A DNA stretch of 64,000 nucleotides from Pyropia yezoensis. Taxonomy: Eukaryota; Rhodophyta; Bangiophyceae; Bangiales; Bangiaceae. The translations under genes and the position numbers were made by a program. Below, piece after piece: positions 9,555-18,856 of the stretch. The notes beneath the pieces are model-generated. The model was not told where the DNA came from and searched no databases. It saw only the letters and a program-made list of their open reading frames with translations. Every line of letters begins with the position of its first letter. Position 1 is the stretch's first letter. The stretch is from assembly GCA_009829735.1 (NCBI GenBank), contig CM020620.1, forward strand, positions 14,939,420 to 15,003,419. Reading direction: 5' to 3'.

Positions 9555-10882
9555 GGGCGGGGGGGGGGGGGGGGGGTGGAGGGGGGGGGGGGGGGGGGGC
9601 GGAGGCGGATGAGCGGGTTGTGTGTGTGGGAACGACTGTGAGGAGGGTGGGTGGGAGGGATTGTCGACGGTGGCCGACGGGGTTGGCAAAGATGGGGAAC
9701 CTCGGGGCACCACCTACCGCCCTATTTATTGTCTGGCAAGGCACCATCCGGGCCGGGGTCCTCACTCGATGCCGTACGCGTGCTGTAGACGCTGGCGATG
9801 GGCTGCACGGGCCGTCAGGAGGCCGGCGGTCCAGGTCCTCCCAGCCCCCTCCCGCCCCCCCCCTCCCCCCCCCTCCGCCCGCCCCCCGCCACCCCCCAAC
9901 CGACGCTACCTCTCGGGCAGGGGGCAGAGCGGAGGATGCTCGCACCGCCACGTGCCCCTGTGGGCTGTCTCGTGGCCTTAGCTCGCCGCCCCGGAAATGA
10001 AAGGTCCTTCTCATCTCCGCGGCACCCGTGGCCGACGGTGGCTGCCGTGAGAGTGTCCTGTGGCGCGGCGGCGGCGGCGGTGGCGGTGGTGGGGCTGGCG
10101 GTGGTGGTGTGGCGGCGGCGGTGGTGGTGATGGGGTTGGAGGCCCAATTGCAGACCGCGCACAGACGCTGTGCTCATGGCAGCCGCCTGTAGCGCGACGG
10201 TGGGTGCGGGACGGAGTGCACCGCATGCACTGTGGCATTTGAGCCGACTGACACGCCAGCATCCGTGCGGCTCGCCCAACCATGGCGAGCGAGCGCCCCC
10301 CCCCCCCCCCCCCCTCCCCCCCTCCCCCCCCGCTCCCCCCCCCCCCCCCCCCCCCCCCTCCCGACGGCACGTGTTGGGAGAGTGACCGCCACCGTGCTGT
10401 GGGGCAATAGCAACACTGCAATTGAACCCACCCTCGGCACTGCCTGCTTGCCACGGTGCATGTGGAGCGGCGTGCCGGGACGCGGGCACCCAGCCTTTTG
10501 GTGTTTCCGGTAGGCCCCGTCCGTTTGCAATGCACTACGAGCACCGTTTGGGAAAAATGTCATCTTGGACGTCTTGGTGGGGGGGGGAGGGGGGGCAGTC
10601 GTGTACCTCAAACCCACCGCCACAGACGGCATTGCCATGCTGCGAGCTCACCGCGCGGTGCATCCAAATGGCCTGACACCAGCACACGACACCGTGCGGG
10701 CCGCGTGGACCTACGGCTCTCGTCAGACCCGGGGGGCGCCGAGGGAAGCGACTGACCTGACCTGCCTGTGGCAGAACGTGCGGCCGACGGATGAGAGCAC
10801 CCATCCCCGGACACCCACGTCACCGTCCAATTCTACATCATCTCGCGCCGCCGCCCAAATCCCCTCCCCTCCCGTTTGATCC
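9555..10882. other. Intergenic, homopolymer-rich, no gene seen
   Basis: Begins with two long G runs (about 9556-9599) just upstream of the Fanzor-like start and holds a C-rich tract at 10297-10360. Frames on both strands are Pro/Gly runs without domains. It may contain the promoter of the minus-strand gene; no clear TATA element is visible. Confidence 0.5.
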
Positions 10883-10987
10883 GCGTCGGTGTCAGCCGGT
10901 GATCGAGCTCCTCGGAGTTCGAAATTCAATTCGTGCCCCCTCCCCCGCCCGTCGGCCTCTCTTTATGGTTTCCCCGCCACTCCCACC
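10883..10987. repeat. 105-bp direct repeat, copy 1
   Basis: Begins GCGTCGGTGTCAGCCGGTGA and includes TTCGAAATTCAATT and TCTCTTTATGGTTTCC. It is about 90 percent identical to the copy starting 148 bp downstream. It is not coding. The promoter-like AT-rich words suggest a duplicated regulatory or terminal segment. Confidence 0.85.
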
Positions 10988-11030
10988 CCGCCCCTCTTGA
11001 CAAAGACGGCCCTCCCACCCTATCTATTTA

Positions 11031-11135
11031 GCGTCGGTGTCGGCCGGTGATCGGGCTCCTTGGAATTCGAAATTCAATTTGTCCCCCCTCCCCCGCCCCT
11101 CGCCCTCTCTTTATGGTTTCCCCCCCACTCCCACC
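11031..11135. repeat. 105-bp direct repeat, copy 2
   Basis: Second copy of the repeat at 10883-10987, same orientation and same length. Between the copies lies a short segment ending TATCTATTTA. Confidence 0.85.
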
Positions 11136-11927
11136 TGACTTTCTTCTGTGAGCGTGCTCGAGCGCATTCGAGCCTGCCCCCAGGGATGTCCTCCTGCCCA
11201 CCAAAGGGTAGCTATGCAAGAAAATTATGTGAACCGTGCGAAATGCCCATACCCGGGCTAGAGCGCGTGGCGTTCATCACTAGAGGTGCGCGTGCCCATT
11301 GAGGGGTCGATTAGATGTCTAATGATCTATGGAGCTTTTAATGAGCGAATGGTGGGTCCTGCGTGTGTCCGAGTCATTTTTGTGACACTGAGTGGTGGGT
11401 TTAATGACCCTAATTTTCATCGCAGACCAAGCCACCACCTGCTGAGCAGTGGCGCGTCACCGCCCTGGTGATGTGCGCCTTGTGGGCTGTTTGAGAGGCA
11501 GTGACGCACGAGTGCGTGTGTGAGTGCTTGAGGGGCAGTGAGGCGTGAGTGAGGCGTGAGAGCAAGTCCCTTGGCGGCAGGAGGGTGCGGGGGGGGGGGG
11601 GCCAAGTCCCTGGGCGGCGGGAGGGGGGGGGGGGGGGGGGGGGGGCCAAGTCGCTTGGCGGCAGCCCACACCATCGCCGACGAGGTCAAACGATCGAATC
11701 GACCAGACGACGAGGCCATCACATGTCTGGAAACGGCACCGCACCCGACTCGTAAATGATGAACAGGCAAGTTCAACTTCTCGCCCCCCACCACCCCCGT
11801 TTCCCTCATGAAAGTAGTCAATTTGCCGAAAAGAAATTAACAAATACCAAAGCATCAAAATCATGACGCAATCGGAAAACACTTATTCACGCGTCGACAC
11901 ATAGCAATCTCGACAAAGATCCGAAGA
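11136..11927. other. Intergenic, lower GC, no gene seen
   Basis: GC drops compared with the surroundings, especially after 11760. It holds near-duplicate purine-rich words (GGGAGGGGGGGG runs at 11590-11645, each next to CAAGTC-CTTGGCGGC) but no supportable reading frame. Confidence 0.5.
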
Positions 11928-12303
11928 GCGTTATGTGCATAACGCCCTACGGTCCATCTGACAAGCCACGACTCCCAGATTCTCCATTGGCTCACCTGTC
12001 GCGTTATGTACATAACGCGACACGATCAGCTCTGGCGAACTATCTCGACAAACATCACTAGAGCGTTATGTACATAACGCGCCACGGTCTGTCTACCGTA
12101 CCACACCTACCAGATTCTCAAAAAGGCTCACCTCACGCGTTATGTACATAACGCCACACGGTCAGCCTCGGCAATCTGTCGGGACGATGCCAAGTGCTCG
12201 CCAGACGCGTTATGTACATAACGCGACTCGGTCTGCCTTGGCCAAGTCCCGGCCAACATCCGACCATAGAACCTACCCATCTGTTGCGTTATGCACACAA
12301 CAT
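11928..12303. repeat. Array of six 18-bp palindromes, GCGTTATGTACATAACGC
   Basis: Copies start at 11928, 12001, 12063, 12137, 12207 and 12286, spaced 62-79 bp apart. Copies 2-5 are perfect palindromes, copy 1 has one change (TGTGCA centre) and copy 6 is degenerate. Spacers are partly related in alternating fashion: CTCGACAAA-ATC precedes copies 1 and 3, and CAGATTCTC...GGCTCACCT precedes copies 2 and 4. So the higher-order unit is a ~135-bp dimer holding two palindromes. The core is conserved much better than the spacers, which points to a binding site for a dimeric protein rather than a plain satellite. It lies between the direct repeats and the 3' end of the helicase frame. Confidence 0.9.
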
Positions 12304-12595
12304 GGCGTGACTCAAGACTGATGGTGGTACCATGGGCCACACACGCCCCCTCCCCCCCCCAAGCCCCCCCCCCCTTCCCCATCGCCCAACACGAGTGCCT
12401 TGCCATGTGAACCTCCACCAACATGTCACGCAACTCAAAACGTCAACTATACCAGTTGTCAACTACACTGGGGAACAACCGGCCACCACATGACCAGCGA
12501 CACCTTCAAAGCAAAAAAAAGAGGGGGTGCCGTAAAGTCCCACCCCCCCTCCCACCCGCCCCGCCCCCCCCCCCCCCCCCTCCACATTCTCCCGA

Positions 12596-13741
12596 CTAGA
12601 ACACCCTGTCGGGAGCCACAATGTTGATGTGCTCGCGGCCCGGTCGATCTGGACGGCTCCAGCTATGGCGGACGTTGTCCCACCAGCTCTTCCACACACA
12701 CCCAGAGCTTGAAAGGTAGTCCATTTCACCAATCACGTGGAGATGGCTCTGTGCCCGCGACATCATGACGTTCACGCGCCGCTCGTCGGACAAAAAGTCG
12801 GTGCTCCCGCCGGGTGGCGCCCCAGGCTCTGACCGCACGAGGGAGAGTATGACACAGTCCACAGGAGCGCCTTGGCAGCCATCCACGGTGGACACCCTGA
12901 CGTCGGCACATGGTCTGCGGGGCAGCCGCCTGCTGTCTCTCACCGACTGCACCACTTCATTCAGCTTGTTCCGCTACGGGGTGATGAGCATCACCTTCAG
13001 CTCGGTAGCCCCGCTGGACGTTGCCCACGCCAGCAGTAGATCCGTAAGAGCCATCTCGACCTACCGAAGCTCTGCAACGCTGATCAGGCTCTTGTTGTTG
13101 GAGGTGGTGGAACCCGACTTGTGCGCCCGATCGTTGGCCGGCAGGCGGGAAGTGTCTGTCACTTGCAGCCCTCCAAAGCGAATACGCCGACTCGGATGGT
13201 TTAGCCACGCGGGTGTTCCAAACCCCTCCTCATGGCGGGCCTTGGGCCCGCGCCCGTCCGACCATACGCCAATGTGCCTGTAAAAGACTTCTCGGAGGAG
13301 GGACCATAACAGCGGCCGCATGCGTTACTGCACGGAGAGGATGACGCAGGCGGACAGAAACCTGGCGAGCCGCTCAAAAACGCTTGATGTCATCGGCCGT
13401 GTCTCGCCTCTGTACTCCATGCCGGCGCTCGGCCTCAGCTGGGCATTGTCGCCAACAAGGACAATGCACTTGGTCCGCTCTGCCGGATGACCGTCCTCTT
13501 CTTCGTCTGACGAGCCACCCGCACGCCCCGCCCGCTTGGCGCGAACAATGGCGGCGACAGACGCAGGGACGCTTGTTGCCGCACCCTCGTCAATGATAAT
13601 GGCGTCAAAGCCTTGACCCCCCACGAGCGCCCCCGTCGACGTTGACGTTGTTGTGACAATGACGGACGCGCCGCCCACGATGCGCTTGCGGAGCTCCCGT
13701 TCCGCACGCTGCTGGCGACGCAAGGCAGCCTCCAGGGCTTG
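12596..13741 (-). pseudogene. UPF1/SETX-like helicase, C-terminal motifs II-VI with three further in-frame stops
   Basis: Continues the helicase frame without any frameshift. Visible in order: AIIIDEGAATSVP (motif II, about 13575-13615); CIVLVGDNAQLRP (motif III); VQ-stop-RMRPLL (motif IV, TAA at 13327-13325, where the family has Tyr or His); a second stop, TAG, at 13063-13061; LITP-stop-RNKLNEV (TAG at 12976-12974, where UPF1-type proteins have the Tyr of TPY); VSTVDGCQGAPVDCVILSLV (motif V); and ERRVNVMMSRAQSHLHVIG (motif VI). With the TAG at 13744-13742 there are four stops in about 380 codons, against none in the preceding 1,541. Either the gene has died by point mutation only, or these stops are decoded. 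Confidence 0.8.
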
Positions 13742-16700
13742 CTACGCATCGGCACATTCCTCGAGGAGGTTTTGTGACCCACCCGCGCCCGGCTCTGCAC
13801 CCTGGGCGCGGGAACGATCCACACGACGGCCCACATCGGCCACCCGTGCCCTTGCCCGTTCCACCGCGGCTGTCACGGACGGGAAGGCGACAGGAAGGCG
13901 CTCGTGCACCACGGCGTCAATGTGCGTTGTCTTGGCACGGTGGCCATCCGGAGGGGGTTCACCCACTCGGAGGAGCGTCACGGCATCGGGTTTCGCGACG
14001 CCGTGTCGACTGGCAGCCCCCGACGGACAAAACGACTCGTGCACTGCGTCCAACAGCTCGTCGCACGCCGTGTTGGTGCGCGACGTCAGCAGGACCCGCC
14101 CGTCTGGCAGGGTCCCAAGTACCATGTCCACCATGGAGACAATGGCGCGTGTCTTGCCCGTCCCGGGGGGGCCCGTCACCAGCTGCACGTCACACTCGTC
14201 CGACAACAGCCCCTGGCGCATGCGATCGACTACGCGCCACTGGAACTCGTCCAGGTGGGCGTAGCGTGGAGAAGCACTCTGCAGGGGGGGGGGCCCCGGT
14301 GCCGGTACAGGTACCACCTGCTGTCCCCCGTGTGGAGGCGTTGCGTGGATGGCGAGCGCCCTCTGCATGACTGGCGGAAGAAGGTCCCAGTGGCCGAGGC
14401 CGCCAAACTCGCGGCTGTCCGACAGGATACTATGAGACAGGGTGACGACCACATTTGCCGTCCGGCGATGGAGCATCCGCCGCACGTCTGAACGACGCAT
14501 CGCAAACCACCACCGCCGGGGGGGACCGGATGCGCCACCGTGGCGCGCCCTGCCGGCGTCATCGTCCTGCTCGTCCAGCCCCGGGCCAGGCGTCTTGTCC
14601 ACCCACCGCTGGCCTGCCCCCGCGGGCGGTGGGCCACCAACCCCCCCGCCGGGTTGCCCCTCCTTGTCCTCGCAGCGGCCATTAAACACGGCGTCCACGG
14701 GGGTGCTGCACACCGCGCCGACGGGTTCCGGTACCCAAAAGGCACACAAATCACCCGGGGTGGCGTCTGTGGGGTCCACTTGACACTCTCCCCCGCGGTT
14801 TTTGTGGCGGCGGTGGTGGCGCCCAGCGGATCCCTCGGTAGGGCGGCCGCCCCCACCGGGGGGACCACCCCGGGGGGCGGGCATACGCCCGAGCACGTTG
14901 CACATGCGACACGCCCGCGGGTCGTCGAGGATGGAGCCTCCCACCTGCGGCGACGACAGGGTGATGGGCGCGTCGATGCGAGCCACGCCAAAGCGGGAGC
15001 ACAATGACAATGTGGTCACGCGCCCACTGCGTCCGCCGCCGCCGCCATGGCCCTTGTTGCTGCCTTCGATAGACTGCGCCACCGCCTCTGTACCGCGGGC
15101 GGCGAGCTGGCACAAGACGGCGACAACGACGGCCTGCCAGTGGCCCCCAGGTCCTCTTGCGTACAACGGGGACGGGCGCAGGTGGGTTGGGACACCCTTC
15201 CACCCGGACTCGGACGTACAGAGCGTCAAATGACCGAGCACCACCCGGTCACCATCCGCGCCACACAGTGTGGGAGGACTGGCCTCGGTGGCACCCCCCC
15301 CCGCCGCCGCCGCCGCCGCGGGCAGAGGTGCAGCAGTGGGAGACGCGTCCCCCCCACCAGCCGGGGAACCGATACAAGGGCCTCCTACGCCGGCAGTCTC
15401 ACCTCCAACAACAGCCTCTCCCGCGTTTGCAACTGCAGGCAAAGCGGGCGAGGGCTCCTCCCCACGAGCCACTGCCGTGCCCACAGCAGCCATCCCCGCG
15501 GTGTCGGTTGCTGCAGCAGTACCAGGTTCAGCAGGTGCACCTCCGCCAACACCCGCGTCGGCCACGGCCGCCGTGCCCGCAGGAGCCCCACCAACGCCAG
15601 GAGCACCCACAGCCACAGCATCCACCGCGCCTGTGGCCATACCCGCCGCCGATGGAGCATCGGGAGCAGCAGCGGTAACAGCAACCTCGGGCGTAGAGGG
15701 CCCGCCTGGGACGGCAGCCGTCGCGGAGGAGGTGGCAGCTACCGTCGCGACAGAGGTGGCAGCACTCTGAGCTACTGCCACATGGGCGGCCGCCCCAGTG
15801 GCGGAGGACGTCCGCCGCTGCCCGACCAGTTGGCCGGCCCGGACCACCCGGGCCACACTGACGACAGTCACGTCATCGTTCTCTGCGTCATTCCAGTCAT
15901 CGTCGTCGTCAATGAACACAATGACGTTGCAGGGTTCCGCATTGTAGACTGGGGAAGCTGCCTGCGCAGCCAACACATTGTCTGGGACCGCCACTGCGGG
16001 TAGGTAGCACACAAACTCGACTTCGCCCCCCGCGTCGTCGCCAATGGAAAAGGCGTCTGGGTCACCTGGTGGGCTCGCCCTGTCCACACCGGGCGTTGCG
16101 GGTGGCGGTCCATCGTCCTCGGCTCCTGAGCCGGCACCCACCCCAGCGGCAGCTGCTGCACCCGCCCCAGCGGCAGCCGCCGCAACCGCACCAGCACCGG
16201 CGGCAGCTGCTGCTGCATCCACACCCGCCTCTGCGTCGTCTGGCACAGCATACCCGCTCAGTACTTCGTCGAAGCGCTGACGTAGTCGTACGACCAGGGG
16301 GCTGGCCCGCTTGCCAGGCCTGGCCGGCGGACAGAGCGCACCGTTCAGCGCGTGGAGGGCCCCCGAACAGGTCGATCCACCGATTTTTCCGACCCAGGGC
16401 CGCAGGCCCAACGGTGACGCCAACCAATCCAACGTTGACTGGGCCAACACCCGCCGAGATGCCCACACGCCAACCGCAAGAGGCGTCCGCACCAGGTTAT
16501 GGACGGCCGCGAAGTACAACCAGTTGTATAGTGACCGGTCCGCCTCCACGTGCCCGATAAGAACCTCCCAAAGCCACGGGAGTGCCTCCATGCACTCGTT
16601 GACAACGGGGGCCAGGATTGCCACGTCCATGATATCAAAGTGCGTGCAGAACTGCTTGTGCTCGGAGAGTAGGATAAGGCACGAGACCAAGGCCCTTTGG

Positions 16701-18367
16701 ACGACACCCCGTGTGCGCTTCACGTCTCGGTGGATGTCCAGCCGCATGAGCAGGTGCAAGACACGGGCGAGCGCTCCGCTCACCCACAGCTTAACCGACT
16801 CTCCGGGTGAGTCCGCAGGCGGGCGCCCCGCGCCCACGTCCGCCAACACGTGCCGGCTGCTCCGAACAAACGCCGTACATACGGCAAACTGCTGCAGGGG
16901 GACACCGTTCAAGGCACGATCTTCCCCGCGAGCGCGCACCGAGACGTCCAGCAAGTGCAGGGCGTTTTCGATGACGCGCAGGGCGTCAAAAGGCCGTGGG
17001 GGGCCACCCGGCGACACACCCGGGGCGGGAGTGCTGGTGGTCTCGCGGGCGGACACAGCGCGCCACCCCTCATCGGACGGGACGGGTGCACACCCATCCA
17101 ACAGGTCCGTGATGGACCACGAATCAGCCCCACCGCCTCCCCGCTCACCCACACCGGACAGGCAGCGGATGACCTGCCGGGCGGTCCGTCGGAAGTGTGG
17201 ACTGGGGGCTACCAGCCACCCGACGCCAGTGTTTGATGCTGTCACACTCGCAACTCGTGAAAACAGGGCCGCAGCCGGCGCGACAGCAGTAGCAGCACCC
17301 GGAGAGCCAAGGACGCACGAAAACAGCAACGCCGTCATGTCGCATATGACGGTTTTCCATGCGTCTACCTCTTTAAAGGCGACGAAGAAGTCTGTCGGCA
17401 ACATTGCCAACGACCCGGGCATGGACATCAGCAGGGCCACGTCGTCGGGGCTGCCTGCGCCTTCCGGGACAAGCATGCCGTCGCCATGACCCCGCCCCAG
17501 GGCGGAAAGGCTGCGGCCAGACTCGACCAAATGCGACCACAGGCGGGTGTGTAGATTCAACGGCTGTGGCTGCGGCACCGCAGCACCTCCCTTGCCCGCC
17601 AGCACCGCCCGGTGGACGATGGCAGTGTCTGCGCTACACGCTCTCAGTAGGAACCTCTGGGCCTCGGGGGGCCAGACACTCATGGACCAGGCGGTGCGAG
17701 AAAAGGTCACTTGGTGCGGCCAGGAGGGAGAATCGGCCAGCGACCCGTGATCGTGCAACAGTTTTGAGCAGGCGGCGCCGACGGCAGCGACCATCTCGCG
17801 GCTGAAGTGGGCGAGCTCCGGACCACCCCCACTGCCAGCGTCTGCTGCACGCGCACCTTGCGCGGGAAGCGTCGCCGGCGGCGCGTCCGCCCCAGGTCGA
17901 CGACCGGCCGCGCGGGGGGGGGTCAGCGCAAAAAACCGGGGAGACGGCGCCGCAGCCGGACCCGCGGGGCCACCAGGACCACCGGGCGCGGTGAGACGCG
18001 CAGCCGGACCCTCGGGGCCACCAGGACCACCAGGCGCGGTGAGACGCACCCGCCTTTGCCCCGACCCGCCGGTGATCATCATCCGGGTGGGCGCTGCCGC
18101 CACCGCCGCCGCCGCCCGAAAAGACAGGTCGTCGATTGCCTTTCTTGCCTGCCACACATTCGGAACCATGATGAGGATGACAAAAATGTCCACGAGTGCC
18201 TCGAGGTTGGCGCGCGGCAGGTTGGCCAAGCCCGGGCCGCGAAGGGCGTGCCTCACAGTGGTTGCCATTGTGGCCGTATTGACCCCCAGGTAGGGGGGCA
18301 ACACGTGCCATGCAAGGGGCGGCAGGCCACTAGCCTGATCCGTTCCTCCCCCTGCATTTGGGTCCAT
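13742..18367 (-). CDS. UPF1/SETX-like SF1 helicase, N-terminal part through motif Ia
   Basis: 1,541 codons. The start MDPNAGGG (ATG 18367) is chosen because the open frame upstream, to 18736, runs into the 5' end of the neighbouring Ty3 element. The first half has helical, armadillo-like hydrophobic stretches. The middle (about 15.2-16.3 kb) is Ala/Pro-rich and disordered. Near the end come YAHLDEFQWRVVDRM (Q-motif position), Walker A GPPGTGKT (14150-14173) and motif Ia LLTSRTNTACDELL. The ORF ends at TAG 13744-13742, before motifs II-VI, which continue in the same frame downstream. Family members unwind RNA or RNA:DNA hybrids. As written the product would lack Walker B and be inactive as a helicase. 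Confidence 0.75.
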   Translation of the reverse strand: MDPNAGGGTDQASGLPPLAWHVLPPYLGVNTATMATTVRHALRGPGLANLPRANLEALVDIFVILIMVPNVWQARKAIDDLSFRAAAAVAAAPTRMMITGGSGQRRVRLTAPGGPGGPEGPAARLTAPGGPGGPAGPAAAPSPRFFALTPPRAAGRRPGADAPPATLPAQGARAADAGSGGGPELAHFSREMVAAVGAACSKLLHDHGSLADSPSWPHQVTFSRTAWSMSVWPPEAQRFLLRACSADTAIVHRAVLAGKGGAAVPQPQPLNLHTRLWSHLVESGRSLSALGRGHGDGMLVPEGAGSPDDVALLMSMPGSLAMLPTDFFVAFKEVDAWKTVICDMTALLFSCVLGSPGAATAVAPAAALFSRVASVTASNTGVGWLVAPSPHFRRTARQVIRCLSGVGERGGGGADSWSITDLLDGCAPVPSDEGWRAVSARETTSTPAPGVSPGGPPRPFDALRVIENALHLLDVSVRARGEDRALNGVPLQQFAVCTAFVRSSRHVLADVGAGRPPADSPGESVKLWVSGALARVLHLLMRLDIHRDVKRTRGVVQRALVSCLILLSEHKQFCTHFDIMDVAILAPVVNECMEALPWLWEVLIGHVEADRSLYNWLYFAAVHNLVRTPLAVGVWASRRVLAQSTLDWLASPLGLRPWVGKIGGSTCSGALHALNGALCPPARPGKRASPLVVRLRQRFDEVLSGYAVPDDAEAGVDAAAAAAGAGAVAAAAAGAGAAAAAGVGAGSGAEDDGPPPATPGVDRASPPGDPDAFSIGDDAGGEVEFVCYLPAVAVPDNVLAAQAASPVYNAEPCNVIVFIDDDDDWNDAENDDVTVVSVARVVRAGQLVGQRRTSSATGAAAHVAVAQSAATSVATVAATSSATAAVPGGPSTPEVAVTAAAPDAPSAAGMATGAVDAVAVGAPGVGGAPAGTAAVADAGVGGGAPAEPGTAAATDTAGMAAVGTAVARGEEPSPALPAVANAGEAVVGGETAGVGGPCIGSPAGGGDASPTAAPLPAAAAAAGGGATEASPPTLCGADGDRVVLGHLTLCTSESGWKGVPTHLRPSPLYARGPGGHWQAVVVAVLCQLAARGTEAVAQSIEGSNKGHGGGGGRSGRVTTLSLCSRFGVARIDAPITLSSPQVGGSILDDPRACRMCNVLGRMPAPRGGPPGGGGRPTEGSAGRHHRRHKNRGGECQVDPTDATPGDLCAFWVPEPVGAVCSTPVDAVFNGRCEDKEGQPGGGVGGPPPAGAGQRWVDKTPGPGLDEQDDDAGRARHGGASGPPRRWWFAMRRSDVRRMLHRRTANVVVTLSHSILSDSREFGGLGHWDLLPPVMQRALAIHATPPHGGQQVVPVPAPGPPPLQSASPRYAHLDEFQWRVVDRMRQGLLSDECDVQLVTGPPGTGKTRAIVSMVDMVLGTLPDGRVLLTSRTNTACDELLDAVHESFCPSGAASRHGVAKPDAVTLLRVGEPPPDGHRAKTTHIDAVVHERLPVAFPSVTAAVERARARVADVGRRVDRSRAQGAEPGAGGSQNLLEECADA

Positions 18368-18739
18368 ATTCCCTAAGTTTGGGATAGTTAGCTTAGTAGT
18401 AAATCCAACTTGGATTTGAGGGTTTTCTGCATTTATCGTCTTGAATTTTCGTGTGGCCCGGTGGGCAGGTGCTGGGGTGGGAGATTCTGAGTGGCGAGAT
18501 TCCGAGTGGACCCTGGGGGGATAAGGGGAGGGACAGCGGGGCTTGGCCCTGCGTCCCCGTCCCGACCAAGAAACTGTTGGACCACACACCATCTTCTTGT
18601 TTGTCGGTGGGGGGTTTGCCCCACAACAGGGACAGAGTGTGTGCGACTTGCACTTCTTCCGGTTCCCCCGACACGGGAGGCAGCTCTTGCACACCGCCCC
18701 AACTTGGGTGCCGTGTGTGCGAGTGGTTTTTGCCACATT

Positions 18740-18758
18740 TGGTGGAGCAGCAGGGGAC
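18740..18758 (+). promoter_or_regulatory. Primer-binding site of element 1
   Basis: TGGTGGAGCAGCAGGGGAC directly after an LTR end (...GCCACATT). The identical 19-mer follows the 5' LTR of element 2. Its complement would be a tRNA 3' end closing in CCA; I cannot assign the tRNA. Confidence 0.75.
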
Positions 18759-18856
18759 AGAGGTAAACTTTACCTCCGGGTGCACCCGGGTGTAGGGGGC
18801 CCTCTGTCTCAGAGGAACGGTGGACTTGGACCGTGTCATACGGATCGTTAACCAAC

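Noticed and set aside
11928..12303. CRISPR-like array
   Set aside because: Eukaryotic context, palindromic units, spacers of uneven length that are related to one another, and no cas genes.
18368..18736. N-terminal extension of the helicase frame with several Cys
   Set aside because: It runs into the 5' end of Ty3 element 1 (PBS at 18740), so the Cys-rich start is read through LTR sequence.
18740..18758. Naming the primer tRNA for the Ty3 elements
   Set aside because: The 19-mer does not match the initiator Met tRNA end, and I cannot assign another tRNA without a search.
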